DNA of 64,000 nt from Nocardia sp. BMG51109 (GTDB lineage Bacteria > Actinomycetota > Actinomycetes > Mycobacteriales > Mycobacteriaceae). The DNA lies in the NCBI RefSeq assembly GCF_000526215.1, contig NZ_JAFQ01000004.1, positions 2,170,001 through 2,234,000 of the forward strand, in the 5' to 3' direction. Below are positions 1 to 9,964 of this stretch, in pieces. The notes under the pieces are model-generated. The model saw only the letters and a program-made list of their open reading frames with translations, made no database searches and had not been told where the DNA came from. Position numbers and translations under genes: made by a program. How positions within the stretch are numbered: the first letter of the stretch is position 1; each line of letters starts with the position of its first letter.

Positions 1-1398
1 CGCGGACGCGCAGGCCCGTCCCTCGGCGATGGCCCACACGATCAGCGACTGGCCGCGGCCCATGTCACCGGCGGCGAATACGCCGGGGACGGTGGTCTGC
101 CAGTCGGTGTCGCGCTTGACGTTGCCGCGCTGGTCGTAGCCCACGCCCAGATCCTCGAGCAGACCGGCCTTCTGCGGTCCGGTGAAGCCCATGGCCAGCA
201 GCACCAGCTCGGCCTCCAGGGTGAAGTCGCTGCCCTCGACCTTCTCGAACCGGCCGTTGACCATCTGCACCTCGTGCGCGTGCAGGGCCGTCACCTTGCC
301 GTCCTCCCCGACGAAGCGCTCGGTGTTGACCGAGTACACCCGCTCGCCGCCCTCCTCGTGGGCCGAGGACACCCGGTACATCAGCGGGTAGGTCGGCCAC
401 GGCGTGGACTCCGCGCGGGTCTCCGGCGGCCGCGGCATGATCTCGAACTGATGCACGCTCGCCGCGCCGTGCCGGTGCGAGGTGCCCAGGCAGTCGGCGC
501 CGGTGTCGCCGCCACCGATGATGACGACCCTCTTGCCCCGGGCATTGATTGGGGGCAGGCCGTTCTCGTCGGTGATCGGATCGCCCAGCTGCACGCGGTT
601 GGACTGCGGCAGGAACTCCATCGCCTGATGGATGCCGTCCAGGTCGCGGCCCGGAATCGGCAGATCGCGCGCGATCGTCGCGCCGCCGGCGAGCACCACC
701 GCGTCGAACCGCTCGCGCAGCTGGGCGGCCGTGATGTCGACGCCGACGTTCACGCCGGTCTTGAAGACCGTGCCCTCCGCCTCCATCTGCGCCAGCCGGC
801 GGTCGATGAAGCGCTTCTCCATCTTGAACTCCGGGATGCCGTAGCGCATCAGGCCGCCGATGCGGTCGTCGCGCTCGAACACCGTCACCGTGTGACCGGC
901 CCTGGTCAGCTGCTGGGCCGCCGCCAGGCCGGACGGCCCCGACCCCACCACGGCGACCTTCTTGCCGGTCAGCCTGGTCGGATACACCGGGGCCACCCAG
1001 CCTTCGTCGAAGGCGTTCTCGATGAGTTCGACCTCGACCTGCTTGATGGTCACCGGATCCTGGTTGATCCCGAGCACGCACGACGCCTCGCACGGCGCGG
1101 GGCACAGCCGCCCGGTGAACTCCGGGAAGTTGTTGGTGGCGTGCAGGCGATCGATGCCCTCGCGCCAATTGCCCCGGTATACCAGGTCGTTCCACTCGGG
1201 AATCAGGTTACCCAGCGGGCATCCGTTGTGGCAGAACGGAATTCCGCAGTCCATGCAGCGGCTGGCCTGGGTCTGCAGGGTCTCGTCCGGGAAACCCTCC
1301 TCGTAGACCTCTTTCCAGTCCATCAGCCGCAGCGGAACCGGCCGCCGCTCGGGCAGCTCCCTGGTCGTGTGCTTCAGAAATCCTTGTGCGTCACCCAT
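1..1398 (-). CDS. gltD: Glutamate synthase small subunit, 3' end beyond window
   Basis: This is the beta subunit of NADPH-dependent glutamate synthase. It passes electrons from NAD(P)H through FAD and Fe-S clusters to the large subunit, which makes glutamate from glutamine and 2-oxoglutarate. The start codon is at 1396-1398 (protein begins MGDAQGFLKH) and 466 codons are in the window, nearly the family's usual length of about 480, so only the extreme C-terminus is missing. The N-terminal Fe-S cysteines are visible (CMDCGIPFC, then CPAPCEASC). An FAD-binding VVGSGPSGLAAA and a second dinucleotide motif IIGGGDTGADC follow. It lies 86 bases downstream of gltB on the same strand and is probably cotranscribed with it. 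Confidence 0.95.
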   Translation of the reverse strand, partial: MGDAQGFLKHTTRELPERRPVPLRLMDWKEVYEEGFPDETLQTQASRCMDCGIPFCHNGCPLGNLIPEWNDLVYRGNWREGIDRLHATNNFPEFTGRLCPAPCEASCVLGINQDPVTIKQVEVELIENAFDEGWVAPVYPTRLTGKKVAVVGSGPSGLAAAQQLTRAGHTVTVFERDDRIGGLMRYGIPEFKMEKRFIDRRLAQMEAEGTVFKTGVNVGVDITAAQLRERFDAVVLAGGATIARDLPIPGRDLDGIHQAMEFLPQSNRVQLGDPITDENGLPPINARGKRVVIIGGGDTGADCLGTSHRHGAASVHQFEIMPRPPETRAESTPWPTYPLMYRVSSAHEEGGERVYSVNTERFVGEDGKVTALHAHEVQMVNGRFEKVEGSDFTLEAELVLLAMGFTGPQKAGLLEDLGVGYDQRGNVKRDTDWQTTVPGVFAAGDMGRGQSLIVWAIAEGRACASA

Positions 1399-1484
1399 GA
1401 ACGGCCTCTGCCCTTCGCGCCTTACCAACAAAATTCTCAGCGACGGGCGACCCCGAATGGTGACAGCGCCTCGTCCACATGCAG

Positions 1485-4400
1485 TCAGCCACGAGCGGCC
1501 TCCATGATCGCCTCGCCCACATCCCGGCCGGCCTTCTCGGCCTCGGAGATGGCGAGCAGGACCTTCTTGTAGTCGCGCGGCATCACCTTCACGAAGTGAT
1601 TCACCTGCTGCGACCAGTCACCGAGAATCCGGTCCGCGACATCGGAACCGGTCTCGTCGCGGTGCCGGGTCACGACGTCGCGCAACCAGGTGAAGTCGTC
1701 GCCGGACAGCTGCTCGATCGCATCGGCCTGCTCGGCGTTGACCCTCCTGTCGAAGGTGCCGTCCGGGTCGTAGACGAACGCGATGCCGCCCGACATGCCG
1801 GCGCCGAAGTTGCGGCCGGTGTCGCCGAGGATGACCACGCGACCGCCGGTCATGTACTCACAGCCGTGGTCGCCCACGCCCTCGACCACCGCCGTGGCGC
1901 CCGAGTTGCGGACCGCGAATCGCTCACCCACCGCGCCGCGGATGAACGCCTGCCCGTTGGTGGCGCCGAACAGGATCACGTTGCCCGCGATGATGTTCCG
2001 CTCCGCCACGAACTCGGCGGGGGCGTTCAGGGCGGGCCGCAGGATCAGGCGACCGCCCGAAAGCCCCTTGCCGACATAGTCGTTCGCGTCGCCGAACACC
2101 CGCAGCGTGATACCCGCCGGCACGAACGCGCCGAAGCTGTTGCCCGCCGAACCGGTGAAGGTGATGTCGATGGTGTCGTCGGGCAGGCCGGCGCCGCCGT
2201 ACAGCTTCGTCACCTCGTGGCCGAGCATGGTGCCGACCGTCCGGTTCACGTTCGTGATCTTGGTTTCGAACTTCACCGGCTTGCCGCGTTCCAGCGCATC
2301 GGCGGACTGCGCGATCAGCTCGTTGTCCAGCGCCTTGTCCAGGCCGTGGTCCTGGTCCTTGGTGCGGCGGCGGTCCTGGTACATGAACGCCGTCTCGACG
2401 TCGTCGAGGATCGGCGACAGGTCCAGCTTGGCCGCCTTCCAGTGCTCCTTGGCCTTGGTGGTGTCGAGCAGGTCGACCCGGCCGATGGCCTCGTCGAGCG
2501 TGCGGAAGCCCAGCGCGGCCAGCAGCTCGCGCACCTCCTCGGCGATGAACAGCATGAAGTTCTCGACGAACTCCGGCTTACCCGTGAACCGCTGGCGCAG
2601 CACCGGATTCTGCGTCGCGACGCCCACCGGACAGGTGTCGAGGTGACACACCCGCATCATGATGCAGCCCGAGACCACCAGCGGCGCGGTCGCGAAGCCG
2701 TACTCCTCGGCACCGAGCAGCGCGGCAATCATCACGTCGCGGCCGGTCTTCATCTGGCCGTCGACCTGCACCACGATTCGGTCGCGCAGGCCGTTGAGCA
2801 GCAGCGTCTGCTGGGTCTCGGCCAGGCCGAGCTCCCAGGGACCGCCGGCGTGCTTGAGCGAGGTCAGCGGCGAGGCGCCGGTGCCGCCGTCGTGGCCCGA
2901 GATGAGCACCACGTCGGCGTGCGCCTTCGACACGCCCGCCGCGACCGTCCCGACACCTGGCTCGGCGACCAGCTTCACGTGCACCCGAGCCTGCGGGTTC
3001 GCGTTCTTCAGGTCGTGGATCAGCTGCGCCAGATCCTCGATCGAGTAGATGTCGTGGTGCGGCGGCGGCGAGATCAGGCCGACGCCCGGCGTGGAGTGCC
3101 GCACCTCGGCGACCCACGGATATACCTTGTGCGCCGGAAGCTGCCCGCCCTCACCGGGTTTCGCGCCCTGCGCCATCTTGATCTGGATATCGGTGCAGTT
3201 GGTCAGGTAGTGCGCGGTCACGCCGAAGCGGCCGGACGCCACCTGCTTGATCGCGCTGCGCCGCCAGTCGCCGTTCTCCTCGGGCTCGAACCGGGCCGGC
3301 GATTCGCCGCCCTCGCCCGAATTCGACCGGCCGCCCAGGCGGTTCATCGCGATCGCCAGGGTCTCGTGCGCCTCGGCGGAGATGGAGCCGTAGCTCATCG
3401 CGCCGGTGGAGAACCGCTTGGCGATATCGCGCGCCGACTCGACCTCGTCGATCGAAATCGGATGGCGCCCTTCGGTCTTCACCTTGAACAGGCCGCGCAG
3501 CGAGGCCAGCCGCTCGGACTGGTCGTCGACCAGCCTGGTGTACTCCTTGAAGATCTTGTACTGGCCGGAACGGGTGGCGTGCTGCAGCTTGAACACCGTG
3601 TCCGGGTTGAACAGGTGATACTCGCCCTCGCGCCGCCACTGGTACTCGCCGCCGACCTCGAGCTCGCGGTGCGCGCGCTCGTTGCGGTTCTCCAGGAACG
3701 CCACCCGGTGCCGGGCCGCGACCTCGCCGGCGATCTCGTCCAGGCCGATGCCGTCCAGCGGCGAGTTCAGGCCGGTGAAGTACTGGTCGCACAGCTCCTG
3801 CGCCAGGCCGACGACCTGGAACAGCTGGGCGCCGCGGTAGGAGGCGATGGTGGAGATGCCCATCTTGGACATCACCTTCAGCACGCCCTTGCCGGCGCCC
3901 TTGATGTAGTTCTTGACCGCCTTGTCGTAGTCGACGGCCAGATCGCCGGTACTGCCGGGCAGCTCCAGCGAGTGCCGCTCGAGCATGTCCTCGATCGACT
4001 CGAAGGCCATATACGGATTGATCGCGGCCGCGCCGAAGCCCACCAGCGTCGCCATGTGGTGTACCTCGCGGGCGTCACCGGCCTCCACGACCAGGCCGAC
4101 CATCGTGCGGGTGCGCTCGCGCACCAGATGGTGGTGCACCGAGGAGGTCAACAGCAGCGACGGGATCGGCGCCAGCTTCTCGTTGGACTCGCGGTCGGAC
4201 AGCACGATGATGCGCGCGCCGCCGTCGATCGCGGCCGACACCTGCTCGTTGATCGCCTGCAGCGCCTTGCGCAGGCCCTTGCCGCCCTTCTTGACCGGGT
4301 ACAGGCCGTGCACGACCACCGAGCGCAGGCCCGGATGCGAGCCGTCGTCGTTGATGTGGACGAGCTTGGCCAGTTCGTCGTTGTCCAGGATCGGCGAGGT

Positions 4401-6179
4401 CAACGTGATCTGGCGACTGGACTCCGCACTCGGGTGCAGCAGGTCGGCCTCGGGGCCGATCATGCTGCGCAGGCTGGTCACTATCTCCTCGCGGATGGCA
4501 TCCAGCGGCGGGTTGGTGACCTGCGCGAACAGCTGCGAGAAGTAGTCGAACAGCAGCCGCGGGCGGGCCGACAGCACCGCGATCGGGGTATCGGTGCCCA
4601 TCGAGCCGAGCGCCTCGCCGCCGGTCTTGGCCATCGGCGAGACCAGCAGGCTCAGCTCCTCGGTGGTGTAGCCGAAGATCTGCTGCCGGATCAGCACCCG
4701 GTCGTGCGACATGTGCACATGCGGGCGATCGGGCAGGTCGGACAGCTTCGTCGGACCCTCGTCCAGCCACTCCTGGTACGGGTTCTCGGTGGCGAGCTGG
4801 GTCTTGATCTCGTCGTCGTCGATGATGCGACCCTGCGAGGTGTCCACGAGGAACATGCGGCCGGGCTGTAATCGGGTCTTCTTCACCACCTTGGCCGGAT
4901 CGATATCCAGCACGCCGACCTCGGAGGCCATCACGACCAGGCCGTCGTCGGTGACCCACACGCGCGAGGGTCGCAGGCCGTTGCGGTCGAGCACCGCGCC
5001 GATGACGGTGCCGTCGGAGAAGCACACCGACGCGGGCCCGTCCCACGGCTCCATCAGGAACGAGTGGTAGCGGTAGAAGGCGCGGCGCGCCGGGTCCATC
5101 GACTCCGCCCGCTCCCAGGCCTCCGGGATCATCATCAGCACCGCGTGCGGCAGGCTGCGGCCGCCCAGGTGCAGCAGTTCCAGCACCTCGTCGAAGCGGG
5201 CGGTGTCCGACGCGCCCGGGGTGCACACCGGGAAGACCTTCTCCAGACGGTTGCGGCCCTCGTGGTCGACGCCGAACACGTCGGAGTTCAGCAGCGCCTC
5301 GCGGGCCCGCATCCAGTTCTCGTTGCCGGTGACGGTGTTGATCTCGCCGTTGTGCGCGACCCGGCGGAACGGATGCGCCAGCGGCCAGGACGGGAAGGTG
5401 TTGGTGGAGAAGCGCGAGTGCACGATGCCCAGCGCGGATTCCATCCGGTCGTCCTGCAGATCCAGGTAGAACGCCCGCAGCTGCGGCGTGGTGAACATGC
5501 CCTTGTAGACGAAGGTCTGGCCGGACAGGCTCGGGAAGTAGACGGTCTCGCGCCCGACCGCGCCCTCGCCGGGGCCCTGCTTGCCGAGCTCGCGCTCGAC
5601 GCGCTTGCGCACCACGTAGGCGCGGCGCTCGAGATCCATGCCGGACAGCTGCTCGGACGAATCGGGCGGCGAGGCGATGAAGAGCTGGCGGAAGGTCGGC
5701 ATCGCGTCGCGCGACAGCGCGCCCAGCGACGACTCGTCGATGGGCACCTCGCGCCAGCCGAGTACGGCCAGGCCCTCTTCCCGGACGATCTTCTCCACGT
5801 GGTACCGGGCGCGGGCCGCCTCCCGGCGGGCCTGCGGCAGGAAGGCGATGCCGGTGGCGTAGGAACCCTCGGGAGGAAGTTCGAAGGCGGCGTCCGATTC
5901 GGCGAGAACAGCACGGAAGAACCGATCCGGAACCTGGATCAGGATGCCGGCGCCGTCACCCGAGTTGGGCTCGGCGCCCGCGGCACCACGGTGTTCCAGG
6001 TTCAGCAATGCCGTAATAGCCTTGTCGACGATGTCGCGGCTGCGGCGGCCGTGCATGTCGACGACGAACGCGACGCCACACGCGTCGTGCTCGTACGCCG
6101 GATCGTAGAGACCGGTGGGTCCCGGGTTGCGGTGCTGCCCGTGGGACCCCGGTGACCGGTGGCCAGGAAGTTGCGTCAT
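1485..6179 (-). CDS. gltB: Glutamate synthase large subunit
   Basis: This 1564-residue alpha subunit of glutamate synthase carries the glutaminase, FMN and 3Fe-4S centres of ammonium assimilation. The class II amidotransferase cysteine is Cys34 in DACGVAFV, so a 33-residue propeptide must be removed to expose it. The central and FMN-binding synthase domains follow, with [13 protein letters not shown] near residue 1100. The 3Fe-4S cysteines ([12 protein letters not shown]) lie near residues 1165-1177. The C-terminal GXGXG-type beta-helix contains repeated GG-rich turns (for example [13 protein letters not shown]). Length is normal for the family. It is the first gene of a gltB-gltD operon reading left, with no gene for about 770 bases upstream. 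Confidence 0.97.
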   Translation of the reverse strand: MTQLPGHRSPGSHGQHRNPGPTGLYDPAYEHDACGVAFVVDMHGRRSRDIVDKAITALLNLEHRGAAGAEPNSGDGAGILIQVPDRFFRAVLAESDAAFELPPEGSYATGIAFLPQARREAARARYHVEKIVREEGLAVLGWREVPIDESSLGALSRDAMPTFRQLFIASPPDSSEQLSGMDLERRAYVVRKRVERELGKQGPGEGAVGRETVYFPSLSGQTFVYKGMFTTPQLRAFYLDLQDDRMESALGIVHSRFSTNTFPSWPLAHPFRRVAHNGEINTVTGNENWMRAREALLNSDVFGVDHEGRNRLEKVFPVCTPGASDTARFDEVLELLHLGGRSLPHAVLMMIPEAWERAESMDPARRAFYRYHSFLMEPWDGPASVCFSDGTVIGAVLDRNGLRPSRVWVTDDGLVVMASEVGVLDIDPAKVVKKTRLQPGRMFLVDTSQGRIIDDDEIKTQLATENPYQEWLDEGPTKLSDLPDRPHVHMSHDRVLIRQQIFGYTTEELSLLVSPMAKTGGEALGSMGTDTPIAVLSARPRLLFDYFSQLFAQVTNPPLDAIREEIVTSLRSMIGPEADLLHPSAESSRQITLTSPILDNDELAKLVHINDDGSHPGLRSVVVHGLYPVKKGGKGLRKALQAINEQVSAAIDGGARIIVLSDRESNEKLAPIPSLLLTSSVHHHLVRERTRTMVGLVVEAGDAREVHHMATLVGFGAAAINPYMAFESIEDMLERHSLELPGSTGDLAVDYDKAVKNYIKGAGKGVLKVMSKMGISTIASYRGAQLFQVVGLAQELCDQYFTGLNSPLDGIGLDEIAGEVAARHRVAFLENRNERAHRELEVGGEYQWRREGEYHLFNPDTVFKLQHATRSGQYKIFKEYTRLVDDQSERLASLRGLFKVKTEGRHPISIDEVESARDIAKRFSTGAMSYGSISAEAHETLAIAMNRLGGRSNSGEGGESPARFEPEENGDWRRSAIKQVASGRFGVTAHYLTNCTDIQIKMAQGAKPGEGGQLPAHKVYPWVAEVRHSTPGVGLISPPPHHDIYSIEDLAQLIHDLKNANPQARVHVKLVAEPGVGTVAAGVSKAHADVVLISGHDGGTGASPLTSLKHAGGPWELGLAETQQTLLLNGLRDRIVVQVDGQMKTGRDVMIAALLGAEEYGFATAPLVVSGCIMMRVCHLDTCPVGVATQNPVLRQRFTGKPEFVENFMLFIAEEVRELLAALGFRTLDEAIGRVDLLDTTKAKEHWKAAKLDLSPILDDVETAFMYQDRRRTKDQDHGLDKALDNELIAQSADALERGKPVKFETKITNVNRTVGTMLGHEVTKLYGGAGLPDDTIDITFTGSAGNSFGAFVPAGITLRVFGDANDYVGKGLSGGRLILRPALNAPAEFVAERNIIAGNVILFGATNGQAFIRGAVGERFAVRNSGATAVVEGVGDHGCEYMTGGRVVILGDTGRNFGAGMSGGIAFVYDPDGTFDRRVNAEQADAIEQLSGDDFTWLRDVVTRHRDETGSDVADRILGDWSQQVNHFVKVMPRDYKKVLLAISEAEKAGRDVGEAIMEAARG

Positions 6180-6893
6180 GCCTCTGCCTTCAAAAATCAG
6201 GCCTTCGATGAAATCGGGCCTTCGTCGAACGCTTCCGTCTAGACTGCGCCCGGACGTTTCGGAGACCAGCGGCGCTGATGGTCATCCCGTGCAGTCGACT
6301 CTCCAGTTGTCCTACCCGCTTCGATGTCGTAGCCGGGTGCTCGGCGGTAACGGAACTCTTACGAATTCCCTACCCACCGAGCCGTTGTCGCCCGCTAGGC
6401 TGGGTGCCACGGCTCGTGGCCGGAACGGGCGATGTAGTCGGACATTTCGTGCCCGACATAAGAGCAAACGATAAGTCAGGACCTGAGCCCAACCAACTTA
6501 GGTTGTGCTAATAATGGCTACTACCTGGGCTTCTTCATGGGTCCTCCACTACCTGCGCGTTCTCCAGTGTAAAGCAGGGTTGGATGATCACTGAGTCGTG
6601 TTTGCCACTGTTCGCCATCGTCGCGCCGCACCGCTCGCTGTGCCTGCACATACGCCGCAAGATGCCCTCTTACCTGCATCAATAAAGAATTCCCAGGCTC
6701 CGCCACGGACAAACCGACTGTAAGGCGGCTAACTTCGCGGTCACGCGAAGGAGACGTTCCGGATACGCGGGAAGCAGGAGGCAGCTGCGTTCAGACCGTA
6801 CGGCTTGCTTTCCCGGACAAACCTCTCAGCACCATGCCAGCAAACCCACCGCGTGCGGTTTCTCACACAGCGGTGCCCCTCGCCCGGCGACCC
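6180..6893. other. Long intergenic region upstream of gltB
   Basis: About 700 bases without a convincing gene. It must hold the gltBD promoter at its left end. The part from about 6480 to 6700 is clearly less GC-rich than its surroundings. A 63-codon reading frame on the minus strand (6521-6712) has low third-position GC, unlike the real genes here, and no recognisable product, so I do not call it. I see no RNA gene or clear operator. Confidence 0.5.
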
Positions 6894-6965
6894 GAATCAG
6901 GGTGCCGAGCACAGCGCGAATCAAGGTGCCGAGCACAGCGCGAATCAGGGTGCCGAGCACAGCGC
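6894..6965. repeat. Three tandem 24-bp repeats over the end of the chorismate mutase gene
   Basis: Three direct copies of a 24-bp unit (6894-6917, 6918-6941, 6942-6965), with one base differing in the middle copy. The unit is the last codons of the minus-strand chorismate mutase gene (…ALCSAP) plus its stop. Because 24 is a multiple of three, each copy carries an in-frame TGA. The first TGA met by the ribosome is at 6945-6947. Confidence 0.9.
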
Positions 6966-7607
6966 GGCGGAACCGCGAACCAGCGCCGCACCGTGCAGCG
7001 GATCGACACGTCCCGAGCTCAGCACGCCGAGCGCCGTGCCGGTCAGCCGCTGGGTGCAGTCGGGCCCGGTCAGGAGCGCGCGGCCCCGGGCCAGCTCCCG
7101 CACGATGCCGACATTCGCCCGATCGATCACCGGGCGGACGGCGGCCAGGTCGGGCGGTGTCGCGGGCACCGAACGCGAATCGAACCGCCACCGGCCGTGC
7201 AGCCCGCGCTGCACGATCTTGTTGGCCTCGATCTGGCCGAGGAACACCTGCCGCACCCACGAGTCCGGCAGACCCAGGTCGGCGCCCAGGGCGGCCATCG
7301 AGTCGTAGACCTCGGTCTCGCGCACGGGGTCGTCGATCACCGGTGGTTGTCCGGTGCGGACGGAGGTCGCCCACTTGGCGGCGGCCACCGCGTCGGCGGT
7401 GTTCAGCCGCTCCAGCACCAGTTCCACCAGGCGGTCGAGGGTTTCGGGGCCCGCCGTGCCGGGAGTGGCCACAGCGGGGGTGGCCGGATCGCCGGGTACC
7501 TCCGCGGCGGCGACCGCCGCCACGGGATCCGCGGGGATCGGCAACAACTGGACGGATACCGCCCCGAACGACATCGCCGCGGTCAGTGCGAGGACGGCGC
7601 CACGCAT
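6945..7607 (-). CDS. Secreted chorismate mutase (AroQ gamma type)
   Basis: This 220-residue protein is probably an exported chorismate mutase, converting chorismate to prephenate, similar to the secreted enzyme of M. tuberculosis (Rv1885c). The chosen ATG at 7605-7607 follows a strong AGGAGG at the right distance and gives a clean signal peptide (MRGAVLALTAAMSFG…). Upstream in-frame starts have neither. The mature part shows the AroQ helix features: AVAAAKWATSVRTGQP with its Arg/Lys, then QVFLGQIEANKIVQRGLHGRW, the family's Gln-containing helix. Cysteines near the C-terminus (DCTQRL, AALCSAP) fit the disulfide of the gamma class. It stands alone, with no aromatic pathway neighbours. Its 3' end is embedded in a tandem repeat. 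Confidence 0.85.
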   Translation of the reverse strand: MRGAVLALTAAMSFGAVSVQLLPIPADPVAAVAAAEVPGDPATPAVATPGTAGPETLDRLVELVLERLNTADAVAAAKWATSVRTGQPPVIDDPVRETEVYDSMAALGADLGLPDSWVRQVFLGQIEANKIVQRGLHGRWRFDSRSVPATPPDLAAVRPVIDRANVGIVRELARGRALLTGPDCTQRLTGTALGVLSSGRVDPLHGAALVRGSAALCSAP

Positions 7608-7923
7608 GCGAAACCTCCTGTCGCCGAGCCCGAACCGAATTCCGGGCCATTGTCCATACCACCGTGCCCCATGGATTCGGGAGCGCCCGCGATGTAGCAC
7701 TCGCCGATGATCTGTGAACCTGACCACATACCCGGGGGCGTACTCGGTAGAACGGGCCCCAGCCTGTCACGCTGTGTCTGATCGCGCACGGTCCTCGGCC
7801 GTGCTCGGCGAGGCCACCGCGGTGATGCGAGCCGCCGCCGGGCTCGATCCGCCGTGTGGGCGACACCGAACGACTGTCGCCGAGCCCGCGAAAATCCCTG
7901 GGACTTGGAGGATGTGAGATCCC
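7608..7923. other. Divergent intergenic region
   Basis: This 316-base spacer separates the minus-strand chorismate mutase gene from the plus-strand DUF4407 gene, so it should hold both promoters. The AGGAGG of the chorismate mutase gene sits at its left edge. I see no other convincing element. Confidence 0.4.
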
Positions 7924-9672
7924 ATGACCGCCCCCCACATCCCCGAGTCGCCCGCTGCCACCGCGTCCGGCGACCCGGCCTCCCGATTCTCCGTCGCCGC
8001 GCCGCTGGCCTGGCTCGGTGGCGCCGACACCGGACCCATCGACCGGCACGAACGCTCCGGCTACGCGGTCGGCGGCGCGGCGGTGCTGCTGTTCGCCGCG
8101 GTGTCCGGCGTGGTGGTCGCCGCGGCCACCGGTGCGGCGCACTGGCCGCCGCTCGGCGTCGCGATCGCGACACTGCTCACCGTGCTGCTGGTCGCGGCCG
8201 GTTCTCGGGCACTGTCCACCCCCTCTTCGCGGACGTTGTCCACTGCCGCGCTGCCCGGCCGCCGCGGCCGGCTGATCGGCCGCGTCGTCGTGGCGGTGCT
8301 GGCCGGTGTGGTGATCGCCGAACTCGCCGGGACCGTGCTGCTCGGCGGCAGCGTCGACCGGACGCTCGACGAAAGGGCAAGGCGCGACGCCGAATCCGCG
8401 CCCGCGGCGGTCACCGCTCGCGCCGAACTGGCACAGGCACGCACCGAGCGGGCCGAGCTGGACCGAACGGTCGCCGCGGCACAGGGCGATATCGAACAGG
8501 CCCTGATCGTCGCTCGCTGTGAATACAACCCGACGCCGGAATGCCCGCAGACCAAGATCACCGGAGTGCCGGGCCAGGGACCGGAGGCACAGACCGCGAA
8601 CGCCATGCTCGACGACGCCCGTGCCCGGCTGGTCGCGTCGCAGGCGCGGGTGCGGCCGCTCGACGATCGGATCGCCGGACGGCAGCAGGACCTCGACCGG
8701 GCCCGCGCCGGCGCGGTCGGAACCGGCGATCGCGGACTGGGCGCGCGCTGGCTGGCGATGAACGACTACACCACGGGCCACGCCGGCGGCCTGCTGCTGC
8801 GCTTCGCGACCCTCGCGGTGGGCGTCGTACTCGCTCTGCTGCCCCTGCTGGTGCGCTGGTGGCGCGGGGAGACCTCGTTCGAACGCCGCATGGCGGCGCG
8901 GGCGGTGGTCGACCGGGCCGAGCAGGACGCCGCGGCGGCTATCGCGATCAAGCGGGCGGAGGTCCGCGCCGAGGCCGAAAGTCTGCGCGCCGACCAAGAA
9001 TTGGCCGCGACCCGGCTGGCCGCGCACGCCGACACCGCCATCGACCGCGAGCGGCAGCGCACCCGCATCGTCGCCGCCCTCGGCAACTTCGAGATCGGCA
9101 TCACCGAACCCGCGCGCCGGGCGGTCGCCGACTTCGAGACGCTGGCCGAACTTCCGCCCGCGCCCGAGCATCGACAGCACGACCCCGTTCCCCGGGAGGC
9201 AACCATGTCATCGTCCGGCCTGCCCGCCCGGCCCTCCTCGGGTACCGGCGTTCCGCCGGCGAAAAAGGAGGCCGGCCTGGAACTTCCGGTGATCGGCACG
9301 GTGCCGTTCTCCGATACCGCGGCCCGCTGGATCCGGCCGCTGGTGCCCTCGTTCGTCGCCAACGCCGTCGGCACCGCCACGCACCCACTGCGGACCGTCC
9401 GGCACGCGATCGAGGAGGCGGAGGAGATCACCTTCACCCTGCGCCGTACCCGCAAGGTCACGGTGCACTCCGACGAATCGGGCCACGGCGGACCGGCCCC
9501 CGGTTCGGACCCGTACGCCCAGCAGGTGGCATCCCGGATCGTCGACGCGCAGGATCCGGCCCGCGCGGGCCTGACCACGCCGAACCGGTACGACGCCGTC
9601 GCCGCCCGCACCGGTGCCCGGGAATTCGAGCACCGAGATCCGCGCCAACTCCCCCCGCCCGGTAGGGACTGA
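7924..9672 (+). CDS. DUF4407 membrane protein
   Basis: This 582-residue protein matches the layout of DUF4407 proteins, whose function is unknown. Hydrophobic segments occur at about residues 47-97 (two helices), 116-141 and 289-316. Between the third and fourth is a roughly 140-residue Ala/Glu/Arg-rich region likely to form an extracytoplasmic coiled coil, containing two cysteines (RCEYNPTPECPQ). Another charged helical stretch follows the last membrane segment (RAEQDAAAAIAIKRAEVRAE), then a disordered cytoplasmic tail with a conserved-looking block around residues 450-520. It stands alone between divergent and convergent neighbours, so context gives no role. Confidence 0.75.
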   Translation: MTAPHIPESPAATASGDPASRFSVAAPLAWLGGADTGPIDRHERSGYAVGGAAVLLFAAVSGVVVAAATGAAHWPPLGVAIATLLTVLLVAAGSRALSTPSSRTLSTAALPGRRGRLIGRVVVAVLAGVVIAELAGTVLLGGSVDRTLDERARRDAESAPAAVTARAELAQARTERAELDRTVAAAQGDIEQALIVARCEYNPTPECPQTKITGVPGQGPEAQTANAMLDDARARLVASQARVRPLDDRIAGRQQDLDRARAGAVGTGDRGLGARWLAMNDYTTGHAGGLLLRFATLAVGVVLALLPLLVRWWRGETSFERRMAARAVVDRAEQDAAAAIAIKRAEVRAEAESLRADQELAATRLAAHADTAIDRERQRTRIVAALGNFEIGITEPARRAVADFETLAELPPAPEHRQHDPVPREATMSSSGLPARPSSGTGVPPAKKEAGLELPVIGTVPFSDTAARWIRPLVPSFVANAVGTATHPLRTVRHAIEEAEEITFTLRRTRKVTVHSDESGHGGPAPGSDPYAQQVASRIVDAQDPARAGLTTPNRYDAVAARTGAREFEHRDPRQLPPPGRD

Positions 9673-9702
9673 CCCGGCACGACACGCCCGGAAAACGCGG
9701 AT

Positions 9703-9718
9703 TGTTTCACGTAGAACA
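9703..9718. promoter_or_regulatory. Degenerate parS-like site
   Basis: TGTTTCACGTAGAACA differs from the ParB-binding parS consensus TGTTTCACGTGAAACA at two adjacent positions. It lies in the intergenic space after the DUF4407 gene. The neighbourhood is near-origin by synteny, where parS sites cluster. Binding is not shown by sequence alone, and I found no perfect parS in the window. Confidence 0.35.
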
Positions 9719-9964
9719 TGTAAAAGCCCAGCTACCAACGGTTTTCCCGGATGCCCGTCCAGTCGGCCCCGTCCGACCGGACGCCCTGCGGCCCCGAATC
9801 GTCGCGCACCCGACGAACGAGAACGATGCCGCGCGAGATCAGCTCGGGCGGGCCGGTCCCGCGCGGCGCCGGTCCGGTGACGTCGGCGGACAGGGCCGGG
9901 CCGAGGATGTGGTGAGCGCGACAATGCCGACCGTCCGGACCGACCGACAGGACGAACCCGGCTC

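Noticed and set aside
1479..4871. Long plus-strand reading frame opposite gltB
   Set aside because: It is the antisense of a clear gltB. The sequence has no recognisable domains and only reflects high GC.
6521..6712. 63-codon minus-strand frame in the gltB upstream region
   Set aside because: Third-position GC is low, there is no clear ribosome binding site and no family resemblance. It could be a small gene, but I cannot support it.
6826..9180. Long minus-strand frame across chorismate mutase and DUF4407 genes
   Set aside because: It overlaps two well-supported genes in other frames and its translation is low-complexity Arg/Gly.
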